Positions 45,323 to 57,497 of a DNA stretch of 64,000 bases are shown here, piece after piece. Every line of letters begins with the position of its first letter. Within the stretch, counting starts at the first letter, position 1. The stretch is from Coprinellus micaceus (taxonomy: Eukaryota > Basidiomycota > Agaricomycetes > Agaricales > Psathyrellaceae). The stretch is taken from the NCBI GenBank assembly GCA_951394405.1, contig OX596336.1, positions 4,216,001 to 4,280,000 of the forward strand, in the 5' to 3' direction. Under the pieces are notes generated by a model, which searched no databases, was not told the origin of the DNA, and was given only the letters and a program-made list of their open reading frames with translations. The translations under genes and the position numbers were made by a program.

Positions 45323-47161
45323 CTAAGCGCGGCCCTTCTTACCGGAGTTCTTCCCAGATTTCTTCTTCCTTGGACCCGTCTTCAGGATACTGGAGTAAAA
45401 GCGATCGTGTTTGTTGACGAAATCCTTGAACCGTCGTCTTGCTTGCTCTCGTTTCTCTAAATCCCGTCCCTTTCTTGATGGCTGGTAGGGAGTCTGCCCA
45501 CGAGCACCGCGAACCCGGAAGGCCTTGACCAAGGACTCCCCATCAATCTCAATCCCGCAGTCCTCAGGCGTTCGAGAAACGTAGTAGTGAGCCATTTGAA
45601 GGACCTTGTGTCCGATGAAGTCCGCCAGAGACTTGGGCTCCATAAGGCGGGCGCCTTCATGGAGCCACGTCGCCTTGCTGGTGTGAATCACGTCTTCATC
45701 GGCGTCACTATGACCAGGCGTCAGCCCACATCAGAGAGCGAGGGAGTTGTGAGCGGGCGTACCTATAATTAACGATCTCCGGGGGGATGGACATGGGCTC
45801 AGAACCTCTTGGGTCCGAAACGAGTTGATATATGCCCATCCCGTCCAACATACGGCCGTTAGGGTAGCAGATATAGAGGCAGCGGAGGGCATCATCAGAG
45901 GGGTCTACGCCGGGGGGTGCGGATGGGGCGGTACCGACATGGACCTGCCGGCCGGAGAAGAAGAAGGTGATGAACGGCTCGAGGGTGATAAAGACTTTGA
46001 GGTACAAAAGGGCGAAGACGCCAGGATGGTAGCCCGCAGGAAGTTGGGGGTTAGCAACGAGTGCGCTGAGAAGGCCGCGGTGGTCTCCTGAGTCGTAGTG
46101 GACGTGGCCTCGGGAACCCAACTCTTCCTCTAAATCAAGATCTGGTGTTCATTAGACTCCTACAAGTAAAGAAAGTCACAAGGCGATGAACGTACCTTCT
46201 TCGTCCCTTTGAGCAGCCGATATGTTCATCTGGGCGGTAGGCCATGCGTAATTGGAGCTGCACCCGATCCGAGGTATCCCGAGAACTTCAGCTTGCCCTC
46301 GTACAGCATCCCTAACAGATGGAGGGCCCCTCTCAAAACCATTCATCGCACACGGCATTACGGCCTGGATTACCAAGGTGTCAGTTACGACGTTAGCAGA
46401 AACGATCGTTCGGCGTACTGAGAGAATGTCGTTCACAATTTCCTGAAATTCGGTCGCATCGTCGTTATCCTGCTCCATCGCGAGGGTGGCGCTGGGCTGG
46501 ATGACATTCTTCGGCGTTTGCACGACAGGACCGCATGTATAGCAGCGGGCTGTGTTCTTGACAGGTACGACGCCAGGCAGGGTTTCAAAGTACGCAACCC
46601 CTTCCTGGTCAGTGAGATCGCCGATTGCATTGGCGGTAGCTTGCTGAAGCCGGTTACGGAGACGGGCGGGCGTGAATTGACTATTGAAGCAGCGGTCAGG
46701 AGCGAGTATGGAGTAAAAGGACTTGAGACCGCACCTTCCGCCGCCAACCCAACCTAAAATGCCGTCATCTCGGTAAACGGGCTCAGTAGAGACCTCAGCA
46801 CTTCTGCCCAGAATCAAGTCGCCGACGCCGAGCTTGAGAAAGCCTAGGAACTCCAGTGAGTCAACAGACTGCCAAATCCTACTATGTACGCACCGGCATC
46901 GATCAGCGTGTCCTCATGCTTCCCGGGCAAACTCAGTTTTGCCTCCTCTTCCGAACGGTCCTTCCGACCATCGTCAGTGGTGGGCAATAGGAAGATCAGA
47001 GTGCGGCCAGGTGGGAGTTTAGGGCACTGAGCTCGAATGGGGTGGCCGAAGGCTTGAAGTAGGGCAGGGGTATTGTCGTCCTCGTTGGGACGATCAATCT
47101 GGACCTCGCGATAAGCGTCCTTAGGGGTCCTGGAGGCACTTCTCGCAGCATTGGAAGGCAT
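45323..47161 (-). CDS. unrecognised 537-aa protein with basic C-terminus
   Basis: Exons 47161-46894, 46843-46735, 46680-46196, 46129-45763 and 45707-45323; four introns of 50-66 nt, each phase-consistent. Start chosen at MPSNAARSASRTPKDAYREV; the frame is open upstream but looks untranslated. Visible elements are PKLPPGRTLIFLLPTTDDG, FLKLGVGDLILGRSAEVSTE, CYTC near the middle, a hydrophobic stretch FALLYLKVFITLEPFITFFF (possible membrane segment or buried helix), IVNYSDADEDVIHTSKATWL, and a Lys/Arg-rich end (GPRKKKSGKNSGKKGRA), which could bind nucleic acid or act as a nuclear signal. I do not recognise the family. Same strand and order as the 752-aa gene. Confidence 0.62.
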
Positions 47162-50100
47162 GACGGTGTTTCTCTGCGCCCAAATAAGCTCAATCGAAAG
47201 AAAAATGACAGAGAATCGCAACTCACAGAGGCGTCGAAAACAATTCAGTGGAATTATACGTTGGGGTCCGAGTCTGAGATCTTGAGGGCCTGAGATCTGG
47301 AAGGGTCTCCGTCTAATATACCTCGAGGCGATGTCATTATTCGCACCGTACAGTGACTGCGCCTGAGACATACCGCAAGCGTCGCGCCGAACGGGAAGCG
47401 CCGAACCAAGCTTATCGCCTTCCTCTAGACGGAGACTCTCCCGACGGGCTGAATAAATGCGGTGAATACCGTGACGGGGTTGCTTCCCAAACAGACACAC
47501 TCACCAATCTTCTAATTTAGTCCAGCGGGCGTACCCATGGCCTCCCGGAACGATCCTCCCGTTTGCGGCTTCGCGGGTGTCGGTTCGCTATCGTGGGCTT
47601 CGCGTCTACAGTCGGTTCCCTCAAGCTATACGCCGTCCCCGAGTCTACGTCTGGCCCTATTCCTTGCCGTCGGTTTCACAGAGTTTCCACTCGGCGTCGA
47701 GGAGAGAAGCTTGCAGTTGCAGAAGATAGCTATCGCGCGAGCATTGCGAGTTTGCACTGTTCAGAGCTGTGAATGTCCGTCAAGTCTTGGCCCCTCGCCT
47801 CCTTCGCCTATCGTCATCCAGCTTCCACTGGCTCCTTTCGCCTCCTGCGTAGATCCCCCCTCTTCACGACACGCTTCAGCCTCACTCCGAGAATTCGAGC
47901 ATCAATACGGAATGCGCCTCCAGCGGCGATCTCTTTGGCTGTGGGCGATATGAGAGGCGCTGTAAGTAACATTAGTCTCGGGAATAAGCTCTTTTACTTA
48001 CTTTTCAGCTTCCGGTCAACAAAGCGAGAGCCGGCGGCACAAGGAACGTTATCTAGACAAAGAGAAGGGGGGTGAGGGTGGTACTCACCTCGTAGCACAA
48101 TGCTTCATCGTCAATGGGGTCAGAGGGGAGAAGGGGGAATGTGGGTGGTGAGGGAAGGTTGATGATAGCGGAGATCGAATCGTCATTCATCAGCTTCGCT
48201 CCCAACAGCATCGTCTGCGCTTCCTCCGAAATTCCGACGTCCCGCCGCAGTGTCCATCGACGTGCGGGGGTCCTTTGGCAAGACGGACTCGGATGATGGA
48301 GGCCTCTCGACATCGTCCATATGGCCGTGGAATTAGGTCAGTAAGCGGATGCGTTGGATTGGGCCACTGGCAGGTACTCCGAGTCATTTCCCTTAGAGGT
48401 GCGCTCCGCCAACCGCCCCAACCCCAATGAAACTAACCCCTCTGTAGCAACGACGACGGGAACCTGAAGGCTTATCCACCCGGAGAAGACCTCGGTGTCG
48501 TGTAGGCACCCTCGAAATTGCGTAGGGCGGCGATGATGCCGACTTCCGTACCAAACCCAACAACAGCATGGTTCTGGCGAGGTTCAGGACGGCGGAAGGT
48601 TCGTGTTGAGCACCGGAGGTGTGGGATACGTGCAGAGGAAGGCTTGTAGAGGCCCAAATCAAACAGCCCAATCACCCCGCATTCGCCCTCGTCCCGCTCA
48701 ACAGCCCATCGATCCATCTGCCCCCTTCGACTCCACCCTTCCTCCCCTGGAGGCTTCGACGAACTGGGACGCGGCTGTGTCGAAGGGGAAGAATGCGAAG
48801 ACGCTCATGGCCTAATCTCTTCACACTCGTCTACCATGCAATCCGCCCACACCCGTTCAACGTCATGAATGGACGCCTCATTCCACGAACGTCTCCCAAA
48901 AACAAAACTTCCGTACCGAACCCTCAGGCGGATCATGCGTGGAGCACCTTCCCCTCGCGAGACTTCGGCCCGTCGTCGTTTGCTCGTGATCTAGCACGAA
49001 GATATGAGCGGCAACGCTGAGAGGAGGAGGGTGTGGGCGAAGGTGAGGGCGAGCGGCCAAGGACAAGAACAAGATGGAACGGCGTGAGCCAAGCAGCGCC
49101 CAGTGCCGTGTAGTGAGCGGGGGGTAGGGCTACTACAACTATTACATCGTACAGACTAATGGCGGTACGAGCCTACCTGTGTGCCGCCTTGAGTAGATAC
49201 CGTCACGGTAGTGGTGCGCCGGCGCGTTGAACTTGGGGTCAAATATTGTGGATATACCGTTCGGAAGTTCATCGACGTATCAAGTCCACGGCCTGGCACG
49301 ATGTCGTAAAGTATTGAGCGAGTATCGTGGACGCGGAATGACGGGGGATTGTGGTACGAAGAAAACATAGAAAGCGACGGGGAAACGCGATTGTAAGTGG
49401 GAGCTGAGCGAGGATATGGACTATAATAACAACTGCTATGTTTTAAAGGTCCCTATGTACCTATGCGAGGATTGTCCAACCCAGAAACGAGAATGTGCAG
49501 ACTGAGGGAAAGCCGTGAAGGGTTAATCGCGAATAGGATTGTGGGTCGGGATACCAATGTGTTCAAACCTTTGCAGTCATTGCCGTTGAATCAGATGTTT
49601 AATAAACGACTGGGCCGTGTAACGGGGACATAGAAGGCAGAGTCAAAGAATACGTCCAGTCCTCAAATCCACCTCTGGAGCACTCACCCAGGGCGCGTTA
49701 AGAGTAACGCTAGTCGAAATTCACGTTGTTGAAGACCTGGTTGAGGATGGGGGCTGGGAAATGCGCTGTTGGATAGCGATCTGGCAGTCTGTAGATGGGG
49801 TAGAGAGAAGGGACCCGGCTCCGCTTCCTCGAGTTGCCATACTCCCTCACCGCCACTCGAACAGTCAATGTCAAACCACGACATTGTCTCCCAGGATCCA
49901 GCCTGGAGAAAGAAGTCAGGATCGCCGCCTTGATGACGCCTAGCGTCGAAATCTGTGAGGGGTTGGCGTTCTAAGGCGGCGGTGGTCGGTGAGTCCGTAC
50001 CACGCTGATCCTGAGGCTGTATTGCAACCTCGGACAAAGTGCGTCTGAAGTCGTCAGGTAAGGCGTGCTGCAAAACAGGGGAGTGCACTGACCTCGGTTC

Positions 50101-51729
50101 CCCCAATCTATTCGACGCTGCTGCACGGGACCTAAAACCGCTGAAGGAAGAGCTTAAAAAGCAGTAACGGTAACGGTGAAAGGGGTGGGTGAGACGTACC
50201 CGAAGTCGACTAGCAACATATCGTTGAGAGAGATTCCTGAAGAAAGCTCGGACGAGTGGGAAGCGCCTGTCCTTTTCCGGAGACGCAAAGTACTTGCCGG
50301 GCGTCTAACTGTGCGAATTTGGAAAGGAAGCCGCGGCGTTCATCGCGAAGCCTCCGACGATATAAGAACGAGCTCCCGTTTTTGGTTGGAGGGGGTGGTG
50401 GAAGGCTTGAGATGAGATGATTTTCGAACACAAAGGTCCCGCTAAACCACTCGGAGTAGCCAGGAGATGCAGACGTTTCCGGTACGGGATGAGGGCCCAT
50501 CCTAAACGCGAAGGCTCAGGCCGCTGCGCCGTTGACACGATGACGTCACCGGCATTCTCAAAAGGGAGTCACGACGCCCCTTTGATCCGGCCACATACGT
50601 CATTGCGCGCAGGCCGCCTCTTGGATTGCAATGGGGCCGAAGGAAGAGCTTTGAGTGAGGCAAGAGAAGGCCAGGATCGACTATAAGCAAGCCCAGTGGG
50701 CGGCGTTAGTTGTGGTGCGTCTTCCTTCTAGCACCCTCCGGCCCATCATAGGGCTCCCTTCAAGTTCTTGAATGTAGGTCTTCAGGGTAGTATGACAGGA
50801 AGGAGGTTCGTTGGGGGAAGGCGGGGGAATACAGATGAGAGTCTGGAAATTTTCCAAGCGCCGATATTGAGACTGAGTTGTGGAACACAACCAAAGCGTC
50901 AGGCAAACGGTCAGTCGGGTATTCTCTGAGTCCGAGTTGAGCAGGAGCAGGATGTTCAGCAGCGAATACAACGTAAATAGTCTAGATAGCAGTTTCCCCC
51001 ATCCACAGCTTTTAAGGTGGGTAAGGAAGAATAAGGGCTGTGGTTCTGCAGGGCGGCTTTTCGAGCTTGGCGTGACGGCCGCGAGTCTCTCAATTGAAGC
51101 GTTCCCAGCGACTGTGAAGGTCAGACGGATGCTGGCTCTGGTGATAGGAACTGGCTGAGGTAACGTAGTTGTCAAGGTCGAGGGCAAGAGCTTTGCGCTT
51201 CAACATGCCCGTGGGACTCGGAAAGACCTTAATGTAATCCAAACACTTCTCCCTTCCACTTACATTGATAACCCATCTCACCCGGATCAGGCGTTGTAAT
51301 GCAGGTGCCCCGAGTAGACAGCAACCTAACTCTGGAGTTCATCCAATAGATACGTTCAGACACAAGAGAACACTCAGCTGCGCCGCAACGCCCCTCAGCG
51401 CGCTGGATTTTGTTACTGTCCGTCGATGCGGTTAGAGTGTGCGGTCGACAACCTGCCGGGCCTCTATCATTGCAGTCGGGATGCTCGCCATCATCTCCTC
51501 CCTATAGTCACCGTTCACTACCTTTTAGCTAACTCGGAGCGCCCGGATAGCAGTGTCGTGAGTAGTCGTAAGTCTGTCGTAGCTCTCGCTGATGATTGGT
51601 AACTGCCACGGCTGGAATTGATTTCTCTTTATTTGCTAGGAAGCTTAGGGAAAGGCTTCAGGAAACGGCGTATACTATCATAAGGTTCACTCAGGAACGT
51701 CTCGCCTGGCCCGCTCCGATACACGACGC
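47162..51729. other. 4.6-kb region without a firmly supported gene
   Basis: Several partial signals that I could not join. There is a plus-strand ATG frame of 138 codons (47537-47953). There is a minus-strand start at 48320 (MDDVERPPSSES), possibly continuing with LLGAKLMNDDSISAIINLPS to a donor near 48088. There is a Gln/Pro-rich minus frame at 49684-50106, and a minus frame at 51090-51281 containing MLKRKALALDLDNYVTS. Some are likely exons of one or two degenerate or unusual genes; none is complete. Confidence 0.3.
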
Positions 51730-52618
51730 TCAGATCAGGCCAACAGCATCCTCTACAATCCCTGATATTAATTGGTATCGTGTCAGTAGCCGCGAGGACG
51801 CGCCGAATCATACATAGCGACATACCGCGGTTAAGCCAGTCGACCATTGCGTCCAGTACGTTCTGAAGGCGCTGCCGAACTCTCTTCCTCGCTGACAAAT
51901 GCACAAATCTCATGAAGCCTCGAAAAGCCCTCCCAGACGCCTGGGCCGATTGTACGACCGTCGTTACAGCAGCGCCGAGGAACTTCAGCACTGCGCTTGT
52001 GGCGGCAAGAATTGTTACAGCCGTGGAGAGGGCGTGAGCGGTTACTGTCTCTTTGTGAGCATGCGTGCGACTGCGGTTGATAGACTCGGAGAGCACGGCC
52101 TACTCACAAGCGGGTTCGTACACTACGATGATCCAGAATATGAGAGCTCCGAGAAACGACGCGCAGAGGACGACACCGCCAAATTCAACAGCTCCCGTAA
52201 AGGCCCATTTCCGAAGGGCTCTCCGCTTTGGCTCAACGTTCGTCGTACTGTCGATTGCCTTCCAGTCTTTGGCATTATCGCTAAACATAACCACGCTACG
52301 GTGAGTGTCGATTTTCCACCTTCGAAAGCCCCCATGTCCCTGAATAGCATTCTTCAAGGCCGTTGCCTGCTCGTGCGACATCAGTAACACCAGAACCTGG
52401 GGGCTGTCTTGGAGCAGTTCCTTCACCGCCCGATGCTTGTGAGTGAGGCTCTTGCTAAGGAGATGGAAACCAGCCGCAGAATGTTTGCCCTCGCTCGTCA
52501 CACTGAAGTTGAGGGCTGAAACTTGGTCGGTATGATGGACTCGGACGGGAGCTTCAAGAGCGTCGTTAGGGGGTGTTGTGGGACCGCGATACTCTTGTCC
52601 CTCATGATGAGCAGACAT
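51730..52618 (-). CDS. hypothetical membrane protein, 253 aa
   Basis: Exons 52618-52108, 52044-51826 and 51761-51730; introns 63 and 64 nt with matching phases. The start MSAHHEGQEYRGPTTPP is disordered. The middle holds LLQDSPQVLVLLMSHEQATA and KIDTHRSVVMFSDNAKDWKA. One strong membrane helix (FGGVVLCASFLGALIFWIIV) crosses the end of exon 1, and a weaker one (AVTILAATSAVLKFLGAAVT) is in exon 2. A basic amphipathic stretch (LSARKRVRQRLQNVLDAMVD) precedes the end LNRGIVEDAVGLI. The family is not recognised. The layout (soluble N-terminus, two helices, short tail) suggests an organelle membrane protein. Divergent to the gene at 52866, about 250 bp apart. Confidence 0.5.
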
Positions 52619-52865
52619 TTTTGATTTGGGGAGGATGAAATGTGGGTAGTAGTAAGGCGAAGAGGCCAACTTGAAGGGCCATTGGGACACTAGCTTTTGG
52701 AGTCGCGATCCGCGATCGGGGGATCTGAGATCCCTGCAGGTCGCGTTGGACTTAGGATGAGGTTGAGGTTGCACGTGATCGCCAACCAGATCTTAGCGCC
52801 AGATCTGAGAAGGTTTATATGAGCGTATAGAGTTCGTAGAGGCCCAGCGCAGTTCGCAGTGCAAC

Positions 52866-54233
52866 ATGATCTCTCACAAGCCCTCCTCCCAGAAGCCCCC
52901 TACCCCGCGCCTAATTCTTCCTCGTCCTCTGGGCGCTCTTGGACGAAATCAGAGCCATGGCAAGCCTGGGCGCGGCCCCAATATGTTCTACCAGCAGATG
53001 AATGACGTTCTGCCACACGCGACGGCGCCTGCACCGCCTCTCCCTCGTCGTTTGCCGGCTACAAACGCTTCGACCTTCCAAATCGCATCGCGCCAAACCA
53101 ACAAAGGTGCTCGACTCCCTAACCCACAAAGGGGTGCGCCTTACACCATCCCCCCTCCTCGGATTCAAGACAACTCTCGAGTCTTCGAGTTTCATCGGCG
53201 ACAAGCTCAGCACTATGGCGCCGACGCGTTGGATGTCTCTCCTACAAGACCAAAGCCGCTCGGTCGAACCTACTCGTGTCCCTTGCCCCTGGCGGTCAAC
53301 GACCATCCTATTCTGCTAAGGGCTGCTGCCTCTCTGGGAGACATCTGTCTCTACCGAGCTGAGCTTAAGCAAGATGGTATGTGATCAAGGTCTTTACCCT
53401 TCCTCATCACTACGCCAATACTTAGTTCCAATCTAGACTGCAAGTCACGGCCGCTTCTTAAGATCCAAGCAACTTTGACAAGCTTTCAAGGTGACACCCC
53501 AGAGCAACCAAAGATGACGTCTCTCAAGTCATGTTGCAATCTTGGTTCCGACCCCGATTCCCCCCACGATACTGAACCCGCTCTGACGCCTGGCCGCGAA
53601 TATGATCTTTGTTACCCCCCCGAGAAAGCTGGGTCGGCTCACCCCACATTGGATAGGGAGGATCCCCCTTATAATTTTACCCCGGCACTCATGAGCGACG
53701 GTAATTCAAAGGGGATGATCGATTTTCTTCCTAAAGGTTAGTCTTTGCCTCCGCAAGCCATACTCCTGCGACCTTGACTCAACTGGTGCAACGTAGGAAC
53801 GCGACTCAACGGCGCCTTCTTCAAGGACATCGCGCCCTTTAACCCCGAAAATCCTCGCCCGTCAGATCTCACCCTTCTTCTCGACCTGATCTCACAAACC
53901 GCCGACGGCATTACCTACAAGCAATTCGACGAAATATTCTCGGTCTGCATGAAGTGCAGACGTTTCTGCCCCAAAGACAAGCAGACCTACCATTCTTGCA
54001 ATGGCATCTCGCCTTGCGTACAGTTCCCAGAGGGTGCGGTGCTTCCAGGTTTGGATTTCGTACACGCCTTAATGGCTGAGGGATCCAAAGGATTGTCGAA
54101 GGAGGAGATGGCCGGCGTCTTCATTGCCTGTGAAGAATGCGAGACCGTCTTGATGACTGTATACTGGCTTCGCCATATCTGCCGCGCTGAGCTCGAGATC
54201 TACCGCGCCGCTGGTATGCCCGGCCTCACCTGA
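52866..54233 (+). CDS. hypothetical protein with Cys-rich C-terminal module, 415 aa
   Basis: Exons 52866-53376, 53437-53736 and 53797-54233; both introns are 60 nt and in phase. The first 270 residues are Pro/Arg-rich and disordered (MISHKPSSQKPPTPRLILPR; PRRLPATNASTFQIASRQ). The compact C-terminal 145 residues contain FFKDIAPFNPENPRPSDL, a helix with LLLDLISQTADGITYKQFDE, then CMKCRRFCPKDKQTYHSC, PCVQF and CEEC, spacing suited to one or two zinc ions, followed by a helical end (RAELEIYRAAGMPGL). I do not recognise the family. A protein- or nucleic-acid-binding role is possible from the zinc-type module but is inference. Confidence 0.6.
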
Positions 54234-55030
54234 CGATTTTCTACCGACGTTTTCTTCGGGTTCATATTGGCAATCAATTGGTCGTCGCTAGACTTGTTTT
54301 ATTCTTGATGTTGATACATATGTTATCCGAATCACAACTAGAACTGGTTTCATTATCGTACTTGAATGTTTTTGACCGATGGTTCGACCAATTCGATCGG
54401 CGCTTAGCCCAACTGAGTGCTATTTTATCAGCCGTGCTCCAGTCGCGGTTCTATGGGCGAACGGCCCAGCGACGGGAAGGTTTTGCAGGGCCATCAGAAA
54501 GTGGCTCAAGTGGCTTAACGACGTCGTAGACTATCTTTTGAAAGGTCAGGCTGGCGGAGTCAATCGTTGAGGCGTGTTTCAAGCCCACAGTCCACGGCGG
54601 TGGAGGGGGAATAACAGCATATCCCGTTCAGTGATGGGGCCGTTCAGCCAGAACCTTGAAATGCAGTCGATCCCCCCAATGCCCGTTTCGTTCGACGCAT
54701 ACCGCCTCAGTCCACACCTACATATACCGATGTTGACCTTCATTTGGCTAGCCCGGGCGGAACTCCGATGACGAGCGCCTATAGATCCGTACAATGCGTC
54801 CGGCTAATTCAGAGCTCTAGCAGATACATTGCTTCCCACCGATGGGCGTTACTGGAATGTAGCGCTAAAGGCTCGTCAAGTCGTCGTTACAAGGTTACTA
54901 AAGATGTAGACAGAATGAATGTACATGAATGACAATCTGGATCGGAATCGGAATCGGACAAAACTAACAAGACCACATGTACAGGCTGATAAAACGACAG
55001 CACGGGGCGAGTAACAAGATCATGACGATG
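54234..55030. other. intergenic between convergent genes
   Basis: Probably 3' untranslated sequence. Short frames here have no coding character and no gene is seen. Confidence 0.45.
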
Positions 55031-55504
55031 TCAATTCTTCAAGCGATCATGGCGTTGATATCTGAGGACCCTCCAAGTCCCAGACCGACCTGTCCATCTC
55101 TACGTCAACGGACGGTGATGTGCAACCGCACCTCAGGCGACGTACCTCAGTCTCAGCATGCGCCTGCTAATGAAAGTCAGCTCAACAGAGCCATGGGAAA
55201 TGCGGAGGTGGTTACTTGCCTCAGTCTCTTCCCGTTTGATCATTGACGGAGGGCGGAAGAGGTTGTCGAACCGCAAGCAACGCTTGTCCCGAAGACTTTG
55301 CAGGAAGTTGTCGGGGTTTAGACCTGCGCGACGGAGCTGGTCTTCGTAGGTCGGGGCCCTATATGTTTGGGCCTTGCTCCCTGGGCTGCGTAGCAAGGTT
55401 GCTGAACCGGGCTTGTTGGAGCGAGTTTGAAGAGCTTCAATCGTAAGACACGGCTCGCCAGACGAATGAGCAAGACTAGTGATGCTGGCAGTGGTGGTGG
55501 TCAT
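55031..55504 (-). CDS. small hypothetical protein, possible GC-AG intron
   Basis: Exon 1 (55504-55220) reads MTTTTASITSLAHSSGEP, then APTYEDQLRRAGLNPDNFLQ and SLRDKRCLRFDNLFRPP. It ends ...KREETE just before GCAAGT, the GC-AG donor consensus, with an acceptor CATTAG 53 nt on. The tail is uncertain: one model uses exons 55166-55146 and 55099-55031, ending after about 124 aa. Other acceptors near 55098 give different ends. A TATA element lies 104 bp before the start. The family is unknown; the charged helical segment in exon 1 is the best evidence of coding. Confidence 0.4.
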
Positions 55505-56461
55505 TGCTCTGCAGTGGAAGCTGTGATGCAGGAGAGGATTGTGGGGCTCGTGCGTGGGGGAGGAAGAAGATTGAAGCGCGGGAATTCCCAATTGATGGTG
55601 GTCATCCTTATATAAAAAGGGGGGTAAGATCATAATACAGCGCCCGGGGGATGCCGTCGACGTACCTCCGAGTCAGTCCTCCCAAAACGACATGACAGAA
55701 ATCACAATTGCACGCGTAATGCATCCCAGATGGAGTTCTAACACCTCTCAGCCCATACTAGCCCAAGGGTTATTAAGATTGAACCAGAGTCTTTCCGTTT
55801 TGGTGTAAACGAGCGCACAGCTTTCGACGGGTCGCCCCATTTCCTATCCTCAAGGTCACAAGCTCCTCTAGCTTGGGAGTCATACAGTGAATCAGGCCCG
55901 TCACCGCAGAACCTTCTCTGCAATGGAGGTGAGCTTTCATCTGCTAAAACCGCGTCTACTCGCTTCTCTGAGCCTAGGCCGTCATGAACAAAAGCAACAC
56001 GCCTCCGCTTGACTCTCGTTTCAATGGCACGCCCTCAGATGGGACTTGCAGATCCCAGCTATCAAGAGTCCATACGGCGTCCAAACAGCCTTGGATTAGG
56101 CATAGGGTGCTGGGATCCGTTCACCTTCCAGCGACGTTGGAGAGCGTTGGAAGTGCGGTGAAGCCTTGAGCTAAGATAACCTCAAGATCACTCCGCCAGT
56201 CACAGCGTTCTAGGGGTCAGTCACAAGCAGGTCACGCCGGGGAAGGGGCGGCCGAAGAGGGCGCCAAAGCCATGCCGTCGCCCTTTGCCCTCTTGTCCCC
56301 AACCCAAATTTGCCTCACGCCGCACTCGATCCCTTGCAGAATGTCTAGCATTCCAGCGCCACCGTAACTCCCTCCTTCGCTCAGCGCAGGTATGCTGTTA
56401 GACGTAATTCTTTAGCCTGTGCTGAATTCCGCGAATCGCAGCTCAGCACCGAGAAAGCCCT
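55505..56461. other. intergenic between divergent genes
   Basis: Shared upstream region. Apart from the TATA element at 55608, no gene or clear site is seen. Confidence 0.45.
55608..55615 (-). promoter_or_regulatory. TATA box upstream of the gene starting at 55504
   Basis: TTATATAA (minus strand continues GG), 104 bp before the ATG, the same spacing as the other TATA elements in this window. Confidence 0.5.
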
Positions 56462-57140
56462 ATGCTGGCCCCAGATGGGGACGACGCTCCAAAGAACGAG
56501 GGTTTGCTCTCCCACCGTGACGACGCATACCAAGGGTCCTATCATCCCGCAAACATTGCAGCTCCTTCTTTAGGGCAAGCCTCCCATTTCTCACAGGACG
56601 ACAAACAGGGGAACTTGAATAGAATCTGGCAAAAAGCTACATTAGCGTCCGACAAGCCTGGCCCTTATTATTCACCCCATCGTGAACGGGATTACATCCC
56701 GTGGAGCAGGGAAAGTGAGTTAAAATTCCGACTCAAGTTGAAGGAAGACTGATAGTGTCGTATTAAGACGCCGAAGCCATGAAAACTCTCGCAACGCCCG
56801 CCCTGACAAACAGGCCAGATGAACTGCGACGGCAACAGTACGAACCCGCCCTCCAGAAGATCGTCGAACCGTTCTCAGACGTGAACTTCGAATTCGCTGA
56901 GGAACAGGCAAAGGTCCAAGGACGGCTTTATGATGTTTTTCGTAAGTCATGGCCCTTGTACAGACCTCTTCCGGGTCCAGGGGACCTGGACTGGCCTGCT
57001 GCGCTTGCTAATGAAACCCAAGGTAAGCGATGACGAAAATTTCCAGGTCGCTGGGTCATTCACGCTGGATTGCTTTTTCTCTAGACGACCTTGGCAAATC
57101 ACTCATTCTGGATACCTGTGGTGCAAACTCAGGAGTATGA
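56462..57140 (+). CDS. hypothetical protein, 174 aa
   Basis: Exons 56462-56714, 56768-56941, 56981-57022 and 57085-57140; introns 53, 39 and 62 nt, phases all match. The start MLAPDGDDAPKNEGLLSHRD is disordered. Then follow PYYSPHRERDYIPWSRENAE, a helical segment RPDELRRQQYEPALQKIVEP, FEFAEEQAKVQGRLYDVF and the end DDLGKSLILDTCGANSGV. The 39-nt intron is the shortest in the window, yet it has a GTAAGT donor. No known domain. Predicted cytosolic or nuclear. Confidence 0.45.
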
Positions 57141-57497
57141 GATGACATAGGGAAAGCGTCCAAACTGCGTAGGGGCCGGCCCGCCTACTTAACGCTCAGG
57201 GAACGTACGCCCATTGCGACGTCTGTTGTCGTTAGAGAAAAACATTTTCAATTTACATAGGGCTCTGTAGGATGGCATCCAGTTAATTCTACACTATCTA
57301 CCGTACTCGCCCCACGTCCAGCAACGAGCAGGAGTTTGGAGAAGGATTTTGAGTGATTCCTCGTTCACTTCCCAAAATCGGATAAGCGCGCGATTTGGTT
57401 ATAAATGGACCGGGTCTACTGGGATTATAAATTGAAAGCGTCGTTATAAGGTTGCAAATCGCTGAGCTGAATTCCAGTCTCCAACCCTTTCTCCACC
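57141..57497. other. intergenic with promoter of the next gene
   Basis: No gene seen. Two TATAAAT-like elements lie at about 57399 and 57425. Confidence 0.45.
57399..57406 (+). promoter_or_regulatory. TATA box of the gene at 57498
   Basis: TTATAAAT about 95 bp before the ATG; a second TTATAAAT lies about 25 bp downstream. Confidence 0.5.

Noticed and set aside
50681..51187. 168-codon minus-strand ORF
   Set aside because: Ser/Thr/Leu-rich frame without family features; an overlapping frame (51090-51281) looks slightly better, and neither is convincing.
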